A DNA stretch of 34,537 bases from Gammaproteobacteria bacterium (GTDB taxonomy: Bacteria; Pseudomonadota; Gammaproteobacteria; Steroidobacterales; Steroidobacteraceae): assembly GCA_030037905.1 (NCBI GenBank), contig JASHPX010000111.1:1-34537 (forward strand), in the 5' to 3' direction. Each line of letters starts with the position of its first letter. The first letter of the stretch is position 1. Position numbers and translations under genes: made by a program. The notes beneath the pieces are model-generated. The model was given only the letters and a program-made list of their open reading frames with translations. It searched no databases and was not told where the DNA came from. This document shows positions 24,234-32,067 of this stretch, piece after piece.

Positions 24234-24252
24234 GGGGTGCGCCGGCTCACAT

Positions 24253-25704
24253 ATGCGGCTGCTATACATCGACATCGACACGCTCAGGGCCGATCATCTC
24301 GGCTGCTATGGCTATCCGCGTCGCACCAGCCCGAACATCGATCGGATCGCATCCGACGCAGTGGTGTTCGCCAATGTGTATGCCTCCGATACCCCATGCC
24401 TGCCGAGTCGTACGGCACTGCTCACCGGGCGGTTCGGGATTCACAACGGTGTCGTCAACCACGGCGGTACTGACGCCGATCCAGCGATCGACGGGCCGGC
24501 GCGGCAGTTTCATTCGCGCCTGCATCTCGACTCCTTTCCGAACCGCCTGAAACAGGCGGGCCTGAAAACGGTGACAGTGAGCTCGTTTGCTCACCGGCAT
24601 TCCGCATTCCATTGGTACGCGGGTTTCGACGAAGCCTACAACGTCGGAAAGTGGGGCATGGAGACTGCCGATGAGGTTTTTGCCGTCGCGAGCGACTGGC
24701 TGGTGAGACACGGTCGCGAGGACGGCTGGTTCCTGCACGTGCACCTGTGGGACCCGCATGCGCCGTATCGCGCGGCCGCCCGCTATGGTGAGCCGTTCGC
24801 GTCCACGCCCTGTCCGGCCTGGCTCACCGAGCAGGTGCGCGCCAGGCATTGGCAGGGCTGCGGGCCGCACAGCGCGCGCGAGGTCGGAGGCTTCGCCCCG
24901 AACGAATACGATCGCGCGCACTACCCGCGGCAGCCGCAGGAGATCGCCGACATGGCGGCGGTGCGCGCCATGTTCGACGGCTACGATACCGCCGTGCTCG
25001 CAGCCGACGAGTGCGTGGGCAGGCTCGCACAACTGCTCGGCGATCTGGGCGTGGAGCGGGACACGGCAGTCATGATCTCCGCCGATCATGGCGAGACGCT
25101 GGGAGAGCTCAATATCTACTGCGACCATCAGACGGCCGATGAGTACACCGCGCACGTGCCGCTGATCCTCAAGTGGCCGGGGCTTGCGGCAGCTCGCCAT
25201 GCGGGTCTGCACTATCAGATCGACGTGACAGCCACGCTGCTCGAGCTACTGGGTCAGGAGATTCCCTCCAGCTGGGATGGTGAGTCGTTCGTCGCGTGCC
25301 TTACGGCGGGAACGGATCGAGGGCGTGATCATCTGGTGCTGTCACAGGGCGCCTGGACATGCCAGCGCAGCGTACGCTTCGAGCGCTGGCTGCTGATCAA
25401 CACACTGCACGGTGGCTACCACCTGTTCGACGACGTGATGCTCTTCGATCTGCACGACGATCCGTTCGAGCAGCACAACGTTGCATCCGATCGCCCCGAT
25501 GTCGCAGGACGGGGCCTGATGCTGCTCTCGCAGTGGCAATCCGCGATGCTCCCGGGTGTCGCGCGAGGGCGCGATCCGCTGGCGAATGTAGTGCTGGAAG
25601 GTGGCCCTTATCACGTGCGCGGCCAGTTGCCTGCGTACCTGGAGCGGCTGAGAGCCACGGGGCGGGCCGACCAGGCGGCGCTGCTGGCCGCCAGGTATCG
25701 TTGA
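24253..25704 (+). CDS. Type I sulfatase / alkaline phosphatase superfamily hydrolase
   Basis: A 483-aa protein from ATG 24253 without a signal peptide, hence cytoplasmic. N-terminal metal ligands are in MRLLYIDIDTLRADHLGCYG. The formylglycine sulfatase signature C-x-P-S-R is present in PCLPSRTALLTGRFG, so Cys would be converted to FGly if a maturase is encoded. The second metal site is SADHGETLGE. Later segments (HVPLILKWPG, WDGESFVACL, MLFDLHDDPFEQHNVASDRP) match the family C-terminus. Sulfatases with DIDTLRADH N-termini include phosphonate monoester hydrolases and choline-sulfatase relatives; the substrate cannot be predicted. It is last in the ligD-ku run, 19 bases after DUF72, and is followed by an 8-bp tandem repeat. 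Confidence 0.9.
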   Translation: MRLLYIDIDTLRADHLGCYGYPRRTSPNIDRIASDAVVFANVYASDTPCLPSRTALLTGRFGIHNGVVNHGGTDADPAIDGPARQFHSRLHLDSFPNRLKQAGLKTVTVSSFAHRHSAFHWYAGFDEAYNVGKWGMETADEVFAVASDWLVRHGREDGWFLHVHLWDPHAPYRAAARYGEPFASTPCPAWLTEQVRARHWQGCGPHSAREVGGFAPNEYDRAHYPRQPQEIADMAAVRAMFDGYDTAVLAADECVGRLAQLLGDLGVERDTAVMISADHGETLGELNIYCDHQTADEYTAHVPLILKWPGLAAARHAGLHYQIDVTATLLELLGQEIPSSWDGESFVACLTAGTDRGRDHLVLSQGAWTCQRSVRFERWLLINTLHGGYHLFDDVMLFDLHDDPFEQHNVASDRPDVAGRGLMLLSQWQSAMLPGVARGRDPLANVVLEGGPYHVRGQLPAYLERLRATGRADQAALLAARYR

Positions 25705-25707
25705 GCC

Positions 25708-25797
25708 AGCGTCGTCAAGCGTGACAGCGCTACAGCGTTACAGCGTTACAGCGTCGTAGCGTCGTAGTGTTACAGCGTTACAGCGTCGCAGCGCCAT
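25708..25797. repeat. 8-bp tandem repeat array
   Basis: About eleven consecutive copies of an 8-base unit AGCGTTAC / AGCGTCGT (variants AGCGCTAC, AGTGTTAC, AGCGTCGC), with a 2-base slip after the first copy. It fills the whole space between the convergent sulfatase and DUF5710 genes, at the edge of the mobilizable-element remnant. Eight is not a multiple of three, so it is not coding-derived. It may be iteron-like sites or a simple minisatellite. Confidence 0.8.
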
Positions 25798-25806
25798 CGC
25801 CGCCCG

Positions 25807-26358
25807 TCAGACCTCGACGCTGTAATCGGCATCGGCTCGTATCGGTCCGCAAAGGGGCGTGAGGACGATCCCGACGCTGCCGGCGATGTCGTAGAAGGGC
25901 TGATCGGGCTCGGAGTGCAGGTCCGCGTCCGGTTGAATGGCGTTGCAATGGGCGCAGTGGTTGACGTACGCGCCGGACTGCTCGATCGGGCGGAACCCTG
26001 GCCAGCCCTGCAGCTGTCGGCTCAGCGCAGCATCCGCCGCGCGCAGGTTCTGCAACGTGAAGTGTTCCAGGAGTTCCCCGCAGGCCGTGCCGCTGCGACA
26101 GTAGATGCAGATCACTTCGATACCGCGCCCGCATCCGCAACAAGGCACCGTGCCAGTCGCCACGTACGCGGAACGAGACTCGATGGCAAATGCGCCGCCG
26201 CAGTCCGGCTCGCGCGTGTCGCCGAGCCAACGTGCGAAGCGGTGCGCCGCCGTGGCGCCGTCGATGTACCAGCACTTGAGCTGCTCGTCCCAGCAGGCAC
26301 CGCGCGCTCGAACAGCGGCATACTCTTCCGGCGAAACGTAGAGATCGATCCGTTGCAT
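25807..26358 (-). CDS. DUF5710 domain protein with zinc-ribbon-like cysteines
   Basis: A 183-aa protein from ATG 26358. The N-terminus RIDLYVSPEEYAAVRARGAC and WDEQLKCWYIDG is the DUF5710 signature, a short module frequent in relaxase, primase and other plasmid/ICE proteins. It is followed by AAHRFARWLGD and then cysteine pairs (VPCCGCGRGIEVICIYCRSG; YVNHCAHC), which look like zinc-binding ribbons. Its start is 3 bases from the relaxase stop on the same strand, so the two are cotranscribed. It is probably an accessory of the mobilization module; its actual role is unknown. Confidence 0.8.
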   Translation of the reverse strand: MQRIDLYVSPEEYAAVRARGACWDEQLKCWYIDGATAAHRFARWLGDTREPDCGGAFAIESRSAYVATGTVPCCGCGRGIEVICIYCRSGTACGELLEHFTLQNLRAADAALSRQLQGWPGFRPIEQSGAYVNHCAHCNAIQPDADLHSEPDQPFYDIAGSVGIVLTPLCGPIRADADYSVEV

Positions 26359-26361
26359 GCT

Positions 26362-27636
26362 TTACAGACTCAGGTCGTAATCGTTGCCCCGCTCCCCGGG
26401 GATCTGTGGCTCGGGCTCGGCCTTCTCCGCTGTGTGCTCTGGGCCCTGCTGCCGATAATCCAGCCAGTTACGGATTGCCGTCAGCCGAGCCTCCTCCGGA
26501 GACGCCATCTCCTGGTCGTGAGCTTGGGAGTACGCGCTCGCCAGATCGCCGCCGCTGGCCACCCTCTCGCCAGGCGCCAGTGGTGCCTCGCCATGACCGG
26601 GATGTTCCGCCAATCTTTCCGGTTCCCGTATCGCGGCGCCCTGCGCAGGGGGCAGCCTATGGCTTTGGTCGAATGCATCCGCGATGCCCAGTCGGTCGCG
26701 CAGTGTGCGCCACACCGACTGCGCTCTTGTACGGGCGCGCTCCAGCCAGTGCTCAGCGGTTGAAGCCGGTCCCGCCGGCACCTGCGGGCTCTGGAGCGTT
26801 TTCTGGCCCTGCGCCGGCTGGCTCCGTGCTTGCTGGCCTCGCGCTTGCTGGAGCTGCACTCGTTCGAGCTGCGCTTGCTCGAGCTGCGCGCGATGCTGTG
26901 CGCGGATGCGCTCGGCGACGAAGCTACGCCGCCCCGTCTGCTCGATGTGGTAGGCGATCGATGGCAGCCAAGGCGGGCGCGTCAGGTCAGGGCTCCTCGG
27001 CCGCACGTGTGACACCCGTACATCGAGCCCGGCTTCGCGCAGAGCCTGATTCGACGCCTCCGCCCAGTGTTCTCGCAGCCAGGCCCTCTCTGCGGCCCAG
27101 GACGTCAGTCCGCGTCGGTGCCGCTCGGTACCCGACAGCTCGAGTGCAGCCTTGGGGCCAAGACCGTCCGCGGTCAGCTCGCGCGTGGTACTCAGAAGAT
27201 GCGCATGATAGTTGCGCGCATCACCGCGCGGCGCATGGATTACCAGGTCCACGGCAGTTCCGTAGCGCTCTGCCAGATCGCTTGCGAAGCCCTGCGCAAG
27301 CCGCACACGCTCGGTCTGCCCGAGCTCGTGCGGCAGCGCGAGCGTGAACTCGCGCGCCACCCGCGCATTGGCTCGGGTCTCGGCCCTCTCCGCCGCGTTC
27401 CACAGCGTCGCGCGGCTGCGCGCCCAGTCCATCTCCCGGCCACGCGCTGCCAGCTCGCGCGGAAGGACGATTTCCTTGTGCAGGACGTCGTGCCGGCGGC
27501 GATGATCGTAGGACGCGCCGGTGCGCACATCGCGGATGCGTTCGCCGGCGCGATAGGCCGCAGCGCTGGTCGCGCGGCTGCCGCGACTGCCAGCGTTGCG
27601 GCTGAACGTCTTCATTTTGAAGACGTAGATTGCCAC
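26362..27636 (-). CDS. MobA/MobL-type (MobQ) conjugative relaxase
   Basis: A 424-aa relaxase. GTG 27636 yields the family-typical N-terminus VAIYVFKMKTFSRNAGSRGS, whereas ATG 27615 would remove the first strand. Tyr in ATSAAAYRAGERIRD is the candidate nucleophile. The three-His metal site is IHAPRGDARNYHAHLLSTTR. The conserved ELTADGLGPKAALELS and RRGLTSWAAERAWLREHWAE follow. The C-terminal half (~260-424) is a Gln/Arg/Glu-rich helical region with QLEQAQLERVQLQQARGQQA repeats. MobQ relaxases nick oriT and lead DNA into a recipient. No coupling protein, type IV secretion genes, replication gene or integrase is in view, so this is at best a mobilizable element or its remnant. Confidence 0.9.
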   Translation of the reverse strand: MAIYVFKMKTFSRNAGSRGSRATSAAAYRAGERIRDVRTGASYDHRRRHDVLHKEIVLPRELAARGREMDWARSRATLWNAAERAETRANARVAREFTLALPHELGQTERVRLAQGFASDLAERYGTAVDLVIHAPRGDARNYHAHLLSTTRELTADGLGPKAALELSGTERHRRGLTSWAAERAWLREHWAEASNQALREAGLDVRVSHVRPRSPDLTRPPWLPSIAYHIEQTGRRSFVAERIRAQHRAQLEQAQLERVQLQQARGQQARSQPAQGQKTLQSPQVPAGPASTAEHWLERARTRAQSVWRTLRDRLGIADAFDQSHRLPPAQGAAIREPERLAEHPGHGEAPLAPGERVASGGDLASAYSQAHDQEMASPEEARLTAIRNWLDYRQQGPEHTAEKAEPEPQIPGERGNDYDLSL

Positions 27637-27690
27637 GGCGGAAGCGCTCGTCCTCGATCCTCCGGTAGAGCATCGCAGGCTCGGGCGGGT

Positions 27691-27724
27691 CACGCTGCCG
27701 CAGTAACCGGCGTGTTTGCGCAGA
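27691..27724 (-). other. Candidate oriT upstream of the relaxase gene
   Basis: CACGC and GCGTG form a short inverted repeat (27691-27695 and 27710-27714) enclosing GCAGTAACCGG, followed by TTTGCGCAG. The string AACCGG...TTTGCGC recalls the inverted repeat plus nic region of RSF1010-type MobQ oriT (ACCGGTAAATGCGCC). It lies 55-88 bases upstream of the relaxase start, the expected place. The resemblance is weak and by eye. Confidence 0.3.
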
Positions 27725-27727
27725 AAT

Positions 27728-27790
27728 GGCAGCTTCGGCTGGGATGGGCAGCTCCGGCTGGGGATGGACAGCACTGGCTGGGGTAGGCAG
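27728..27790. repeat. Degenerate ~20-bp tandem repeat upstream of the relaxase
   Basis: Three units related to GGCAGCTTCGGCTGGGAT occur in series (from 27728, 27747 and 27767), e.g. GGCAGCTCCGGCTGGGGAT and GGACAGCACTGGCTGGGGTA. They lie next to the candidate oriT in the 177-base gap between the relaxase and the CPXCG gene. They could be accessory protein sites or neutral repeats. Confidence 0.45.
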
Positions 27791-27813
27791 TACCGTCCGC
27801 GGCGGCAGTACGA

Positions 27814-28242
27814 TCAATCTTCGCGCATCGCCGCGAGTCTCACCAATCGACCCGTGGGATCGATCTCGACATCGAACTCGATCGGCTGGCAGCAAATCCT
27901 GCAGTCCTCGATGTAGTTGGCAGTGCCGGCGCTGAGGTCGACCAGCATCTCGAACGGCTCTCCGCAGTACGGGCACTCGATCGTGTGCACCTCGGTCGCG
28001 TCCCCGTCGCGCTCGCCATTGCTACCGCCACGGCTATCACCGCCACTGCCACCGCCACTGCGATCGCCGCTGTCACTGCGATCGCCGCTGTCACATGATC
28101 CCGTGTCTTCGCCAGGCTCGAACACCGGCTCGAGACCGTAGCGCTCGTCGATGGCCTTCGCATCCTCCAAAGCTTTGTCGGCGGTAGCTCGCCCGGAGAT
28201 CGCCGCACGCGGCTCGGAGCGTTTGTGATCGGACCGCTTCAT
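27814..28242 (-). CDS. CPXCG-motif zinc-ribbon protein with a Ser/Gly/Asp insert
   Basis: A 142-aa protein from ATG 28242. The C-terminal half is the CPXCG cysteine-rich domain: IECPYCGEPFEMLVDLSAG, then YIEDCRICCQPIEFDVEID. CPXCG small proteins are normally ~60-70 aa and stand alone. Here the domain is preceded by a basic leader and a repetitive SGDRSDSGDRSGGGSGGDSR stretch, partly encoded by a perfect 18-bp duplication. The zinc-binding fold is inferred from the two Cys pairs; function is unknown. It ends the minus-strand group with the relaxase, 177 bases upstream of it, and its start is 8 bases from the SDR stop. Confidence 0.82.
   Translation of the reverse strand: MKRSDHKRSEPRAAISGRATADKALEDAKAIDERYGLEPVFEPGEDTGSCDSGDRSDSGDRSGGGSGGDSRGGSNGERDGDATEVHTIECPYCGEPFEMLVDLSAGTANYIEDCRICCQPIEFDVEIDPTGRLVRLAAMRED
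28057..28092 (-). repeat. Perfect 18-bp duplication inside the CPXCG gene
   Basis: ACTGCGATCGCCGCTGTC is present twice in tandem (28057-28074 and 28075-28092), encoding a repeated S-G-D-R-S-D type hexapeptide. The duplication keeps the frame. Its exactness at the DNA level suggests it is recent. Confidence 0.8.
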
Positions 28243-28249
28243 GCAGCCA

Positions 28250-29116
28250 CTATGCTCCGACGCCCGTGAGCTGCGCCGAGATTTCCCACAAGCGGCGGGC
28301 ATCCTCGTCACTGCGTGCCCGTGCGCTGATTGGCGCTGGCCGACACTTGTAAAAGTACCCGCCGGTGTCCCTGGCGACCGCCGCGGAGCTGGCCAGATAG
28401 ATCAGCGTCTGGGCACCCTGTTCGGGCGTCAGCCCCCCGAAGCGCTTGCCGAGCCGGATGGAGAACGCCGTCAGTCCGCCGTTGTTGTCGCCGAAGCGGG
28501 TGGCCACGAAACCGGGGTGCAGGCAGTTCGCGGTGACCCCGGATGGGCCGAGCCGCCGCGCGAGCTCGCGCGTGAAGAGAATGTTCATCAGCTTCGAGCT
28601 ACCGTAGGCGGCAAAGCCGCGGTAGTGTTGCGCCGATTGCAGATCGGCGAAGTCGATTTGCCCCTGGCGATGCGCAGCCGAGGAGGTGGACACGATGCGC
28701 GCGCCTGGGGTGGCTTTGAGCCGCTCGAGCAGCAGATTGGTGATCACGAAGTAGGACAGATGATTGGTGGCGAGCGTGCGCTCCAGCCCTTCGGGCGTCA
28801 GCTCGCGTCGCGCGAAGAGCGCTCCGGCGTTGTTGACGAGTACCTCGATACGAGGCTCGCTCGCCGCAATCTCTCCCGCGACACGCTTCATCTCGGCGAT
28901 CAGCGACAGGTCGGCATAATGAACCGCGGGCTCGCGGCCGGGGCTCAGGCTACGCAGGCGCGCGAGCATCGCCTCCCCGCGCATGCGATCACGCGCAATG
29001 AACACGATGCGAGCGCCTTGCTGGGCCAGGCGCTCGGCGGCGACCTGGCCGATGCCCGAGGTCGCCCCGCTGATGACGACAGTCTTGCCCTGCATGGGCT
29101 CGATGTCCGTGCCCAT
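28250..29116 (-). CDS. Short-chain dehydrogenase/reductase
   Basis: A 288-aa SDR from ATG 29116; ATG 29095 is an alternative, directly before QGKTVVISG. The NAD(P)-binding TGxxxGIG motif is GATSGIGQVAAERLAQQGAR. The family NAG motif is in VLVNNAGALFARRELTPEGL, and the catalytic set is S (IVSTSSAAHRQGQID), Y and K (YGSSKLMN, with Y in FAAYGSSK). The pattern resembles classical retinol dehydrogenase-like SDRs. The frame continues upstream to 29233 through repeat DNA, but that extension is low-complexity and overlaps the cupin gene, so it is not used. It is last in the catabolic operon, 19 bases after the cupin stop. Substrate unknown. Confidence 0.9.
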   Translation of the reverse strand: MGTDIEPMQGKTVVISGATSGIGQVAAERLAQQGARIVFIARDRMRGEAMLARLRSLSPGREPAVHYADLSLIAEMKRVAGEIAASEPRIEVLVNNAGALFARRELTPEGLERTLATNHLSYFVITNLLLERLKATPGARIVSTSSAAHRQGQIDFADLQSAQHYRGFAAYGSSKLMNILFTRELARRLGPSGVTANCLHPGFVATRFGDNNGGLTAFSIRLGKRFGGLTPEQGAQTLIYLASSAAVARDTGGYFYKCRPAPISARARSDEDARRLWEISAQLTGVGA

Positions 29117-29135
29117 CGGATATCCCGGCGGCAAT

Positions 29136-29603
29136 TCACCCAGTGACGCGACGCGCCGGCACCGCACCGCCGGTAGCGCCGGTAGCACCGGTAGCACCGG
29201 TAGCACCGGCGGCACCGGCAGCAGCACTGGCATAGTCCTGCTCGCTGACTTGCTCCTGCCAGGAGGCTTTACCGATCGAGATCGCGATGTGGACCATGTA
29301 ACTGTCGGCGCTGCCGCCGTGCCAGTGGCGTTCGTTAGGGGCTATCCAGACGACGTCGCCCTGGCGGATGGGCTGCGGCTGCGCGCCCGCGGTGCAGATC
29401 CAGCCCTGGCCCGCGGTGACGTGCAGGATCTGTCCGTGCTCGTGCATGTGCCAGAAGGTGCGCGCTCCGGGCGCGAAGAACACGGTGTTGATCGTGACCC
29501 CATCCGTGGCCGGCATGACCGGATCGGCCCAGACGGTGCCCGTGAACGTGCCGCCGCGCTGCTCGGACAGTGCCCCGCTCGCGCGGCCGTGAAATACCCT
29601 CAT
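29136..29603 (-). CDS. Cupin-domain protein with a collagen-like GAT tail
   Basis: A 155-aa single-domain cupin. Cupin motif 1 is ARTFWHMHEHGQILHVTAGQ with G-WI (the H-x-H metal ligands). Motif 2 is GDVVWIAPNERHWHG with the fourth His. The C-terminal 30 residues are Ala/Gly/Thr triplets (AGAAGATGATGATGATGG) encoded by a 9-bp tandem repeat. Related small cupins in aromatic-degradation operons act as decarboxylases, isomerases or quercetinase-like proteins; the exact reaction is unknown. The start ATG overlaps the upstream dehydrogenase stop by 4 bases (ATGA), so the two are translationally coupled. Confidence 0.88.
   Translation of the reverse strand: MRVFHGRASGALSEQRGGTFTGTVWADPVMPATDGVTINTVFFAPGARTFWHMHEHGQILHVTAGQGWICTAGAQPQPIRQGDVVWIAPNERHWHGGSADSYMVHIAISIGKASWQEQVSEQDYASAAAGAAGATGATGATGATGGAVPARRVTG
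29171..29224 (-). repeat. 9-bp tandem repeat in the cupin gene tail
   Basis: Six 9-base units (CGGTAGCAC and variants CGGTAGCGC, CGGCGGCAC, CGGCAGCAG) encode the Gly-Ala-Thr triplets. Three units are identical. Copy-number changes would lengthen or shorten the tail by three residues without a frameshift. Confidence 0.85.
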
Positions 29604-30526
29604 CGATGGCTCTCCTGTTTGGATGGTTGTGTCGGGGCGTCAAACAGCCGCACGCCTCCCGATACGTCGCCGATCGCGTCGACGACGCGGTTGCTGATCT
29701 GATCGCCGTATCCGAGTGCGGTGCCGAGCCCGAAGCTCGCGAGCGCGCCGGCGGCGTTGAGTGAGACGATGCCAAGCTCGTGCAGGCGCTCGACGTACAG
29801 CACGACGTCCTTCGTCATCAGCTTGCCGGTCAGGCCCCCCTCGAGATAGTCGCCTTCGATGATTTTCGGAAAGCGGTTGAGCGTCGCGAAGTTGACGCCG
29901 CTGCTGCTATTGAGCACTTCGAGCAGCCGATGCAGGTCGAGCCCGGCCTTGCGGCCGGCGACCATGACCTCGGCGGTCGCGGCGAGGCTGACGGCGTTGA
30001 GGAAGTTGTTCAGCAGCTTGGTAGTATGACCCGAGCCGCTGGCGCCCATGTAGATGACCTTGGCGCTGATCGGTGCGAACGCCCAGCGCACGGCTTCGAT
30101 AGCCGCATAGTTGCCGCCGACCATCAGTGTGAGCGAGCCTTTCTCGGCCGCCGCCGCCCCGCCGGAGATACCGGCATCGATGTACTGCGCGTTGCGCTCG
30201 GCCATCCGCTGCGACAGGCGCACGGTAGAGCTCGCTGCCGAGGTGCTCAGGTCGATGATCGTCTGTCCGGCGCGGCAGTGCTGCAGCACGCCATCGGCAT
30301 CCTCGATCACCGACTCGACGACCCGGCTATCCGGCAACGACAGCATCACGACATCCGCCGCGGCGACCACCTCGCGCACCGACCCGGCGGCCTGCGCTCC
30401 AGCGCTGCGCACCCGCTCCGTCACCGGATCGAAGCCGACCACGGCGATGCCGGCGCCGATCAGACGGCGGGTCATGCGGGAGCCCATGTTGCCGAGGCCG
30501 ATGAAACCGATGCGACTCTTATCCAT
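29600..30526 (-). CDS. 3-hydroxyisobutyrate dehydrogenase-family oxidoreductase
   Basis: A 308-aa beta-hydroxyacid dehydrogenase. The Rossmann motif is IGFIGLGNMGSRMTRRLIGA. The substrate-binding signature is DAGISGGAAAAEKGSLTLMV, and the catalytic Lys lies in GSGHTTKLLNNFLNAVSLAA. The C-terminal helical domain is complete (KLMTKDVVLYVERLHELGI). Members oxidise 3-hydroxyisobutyrate, tartronate semialdehyde, 2-(hydroxymethyl)glutarate or related acids with NAD(P)+; the sequence does not settle which. It is the second such enzyme of the operon (the other lies at 33972-34537) and overlaps the cupin start. Confidence 0.92.
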   Translation of the reverse strand: MDKSRIGFIGLGNMGSRMTRRLIGAGIAVVGFDPVTERVRSAGAQAAGSVREVVAAADVVMLSLPDSRVVESVIEDADGVLQHCRAGQTIIDLSTSAASSTVRLSQRMAERNAQYIDAGISGGAAAAEKGSLTLMVGGNYAAIEAVRWAFAPISAKVIYMGASGSGHTTKLLNNFLNAVSLAATAEVMVAGRKAGLDLHRLLEVLNSSSGVNFATLNRFPKIIEGDYLEGGLTGKLMTKDVVLYVERLHELGIVSLNAAGALASFGLGTALGYGDQISNRVVDAIGDVSGGVRLFDAPTQPSKQESHR

Positions 30527-30555
30527 GTTGCTTCACACGCTGCAAGAGCACCCTG

Positions 30556-32043
30556 CTACAGATCGATGTCGCGCGTCTCGGGGCCGAGCCATGCTCCGAG
30601 CATGCCCAGCAACCCGCCCAGACATAACAGCGCCACTGGAGTGAGCCTCGGGGGCATCACGGAGCCGAGCCAGTTCATGTAGAACGCGTAGAAGGAAGGT
30701 AGGATCAGTGAAAAGCTGTAGGCCACCCCGAAGCCGGTGGCGCGCATGTCGGTTGCGAAGCGCTCGTTCACGTAGGTCACGAGAACGCCCCAGGGGGCGG
30801 TCACGAGCACCGCCAATGCGCACACCAGTACGATGATCGGTGCGAACGATAACCTCGGTAGGCTGGTCAACGCGTAGAGCAGTACCGCGCCGACGCTGGC
30901 GATCAGGGGACCCAGCAGCATGAAGAAGCGCCGCCGGCCGAGTCGCTGGCTGAGAACGCCGGCGCCGATATAACTGAAGAACAATGCCAGATACGTCACC
31001 ATCAAGGTGGAGGTGAGCTGATAGCCACCGAGGTGCCGGATGTCGCGCAGCAGCCCGGTCGGCACGAAGATGGTGATCAGGTTCTGCGTCAACCAGAATC
31101 CGCTCATCAGCAGCAGCACCTGCACGAGCTTGCGAGCGCCGTCCCCGCGCAGCAGCCGCCACAGCGGCAACGCGCTCGCGTCGCCGGTCGCGCGCCCTGC
31201 AGTGGGCGTCGCCGGTGCCGAGGCGCCGCCGCCGGCGGTGCGGCTGGCATTGCCGCGGGCGTTGCTGCTGGCACTGCCGCCGGCGCCGCCGCCGGCATTG
31301 CCGCTCTCCCAGAGCTCCGACTCGGCGACACGGCGCGCGTAGTAGAGCGCCAGCAGCAGCGCGAGGACGGCGCCGATGACGAATGGAATGCGCCAGCCCC
31401 ACTGTACGTAAGCGGAGTGCAGGCCGCCGAGGGGGAAAATGGCCAGCATCAGCATTGCCACGAGGTTGATGCAGAGGTACGCGGCGCAGAACGCGGCCAT
31501 GAGAAAGCCGCCCACCAGTCCACGCTGCTCCTTGCGCGAATACTCGAATGCCAGGGGCATGGCACCGGTATAGCCGCCGCCGAGGAAGATGCCATCGACG
31601 AAGCGCAGCAACACCAGCAGGTCATAGGAGAGGATGCCGAGGCGCTCGTAGCCAGGCAGCAGCGCGATCAGCAGCGTCACCACGCCAAAACCGGACACCG
31701 AGTAGATCGAGGCGCGCCGCCGGCCTATACGGTCGGCGACGAGACCGAACAGCAGCGCGCCGATGGGGCGGCCGAGCAGCGTCGTAACGAACACCAGCGA
31801 GGCGAGGATCGCGGCCGTGGCATGCGGCAGCTGCGCCGGCTGAAAGTAGCCCAGTGCCGGTGCCAGTACCACGACCGGCAGGTAGATGTCGAACATGTCG
31901 ATGAACTCGGAGAAGAAGGCGCCCTGAATGGCGCTTCTTCTGCGGGCATCGATCGGGGTCGCCAGCGCAGGCGCCGCGGTCGCGGCGGTCGCAGGCGCGG
32001 CGGCTGCGGTCGTGGCGGTTGCGGCGTGGTCTAGCGGTGCCAT
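30556..32043 (-). CDS. MFS metabolite:proton symporter
   Basis: A 495-aa 12-TM carrier from ATG 32043; ATG 32061 would add six residues. After an Ala/Thr-rich leader, TM1 is followed by the MFS motif LLFGLVADRIGRRRASIYSV between TM2 and TM3, and LLRFVDGIFLGGGYTGAMPL is in TM4. The tail of the N-half (WGWRIPFVIGAVLALLLALY) fits the metabolite:H+ symporter group, which imports organic or aromatic acids. The central cytoplasmic loop is enlarged by a Gly/Ala/Ser repeat region (NAGGGAGGSASSNARGNASR). Placed among dehydrogenases, it likely imports the pathway substrate (inference). It begins 24 bases after the CMD stop. Confidence 0.9.
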   Translation of the reverse strand: MAPLDHAATATTAAAAPATAATAAPALATPIDARRRSAIQGAFFSEFIDMFDIYLPVVVLAPALGYFQPAQLPHATAAILASLVFVTTLLGRPIGALLFGLVADRIGRRRASIYSVSGFGVVTLLIALLPGYERLGILSYDLLVLLRFVDGIFLGGGYTGAMPLAFEYSRKEQRGLVGGFLMAAFCAAYLCINLVAMLMLAIFPLGGLHSAYVQWGWRIPFVIGAVLALLLALYYARRVAESELWESGNAGGGAGGSASSNARGNASRTAGGGASAPATPTAGRATGDASALPLWRLLRGDGARKLVQVLLLMSGFWLTQNLITIFVPTGLLRDIRHLGGYQLTSTLMVTYLALFFSYIGAGVLSQRLGRRRFFMLLGPLIASVGAVLLYALTSLPRLSFAPIIVLVCALAVLVTAPWGVLVTYVNERFATDMRATGFGVAYSFSLILPSFYAFYMNWLGSVMPPRLTPVALLCLGGLLGMLGAWLGPETRDIDL

Positions 32044-32067
32044 GCGGCTGCTTCCGCGCATGGATGC

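Noticed and set aside
18815-25704. Antisense long open frames opposite ligD, ku and the sulfatase
   Set aside because: They are shadows caused by high G+C; their translations are Arg/Ala/Pro-rich with no recognisable domains, whereas the plus strand encodes complete families.
29117-29233. 39-residue N-terminal extension of the SDR
   Set aside because: It is Pro/Val/Leu repeat sequence produced by the 9-bp array read in another frame and lies inside the cupin gene.
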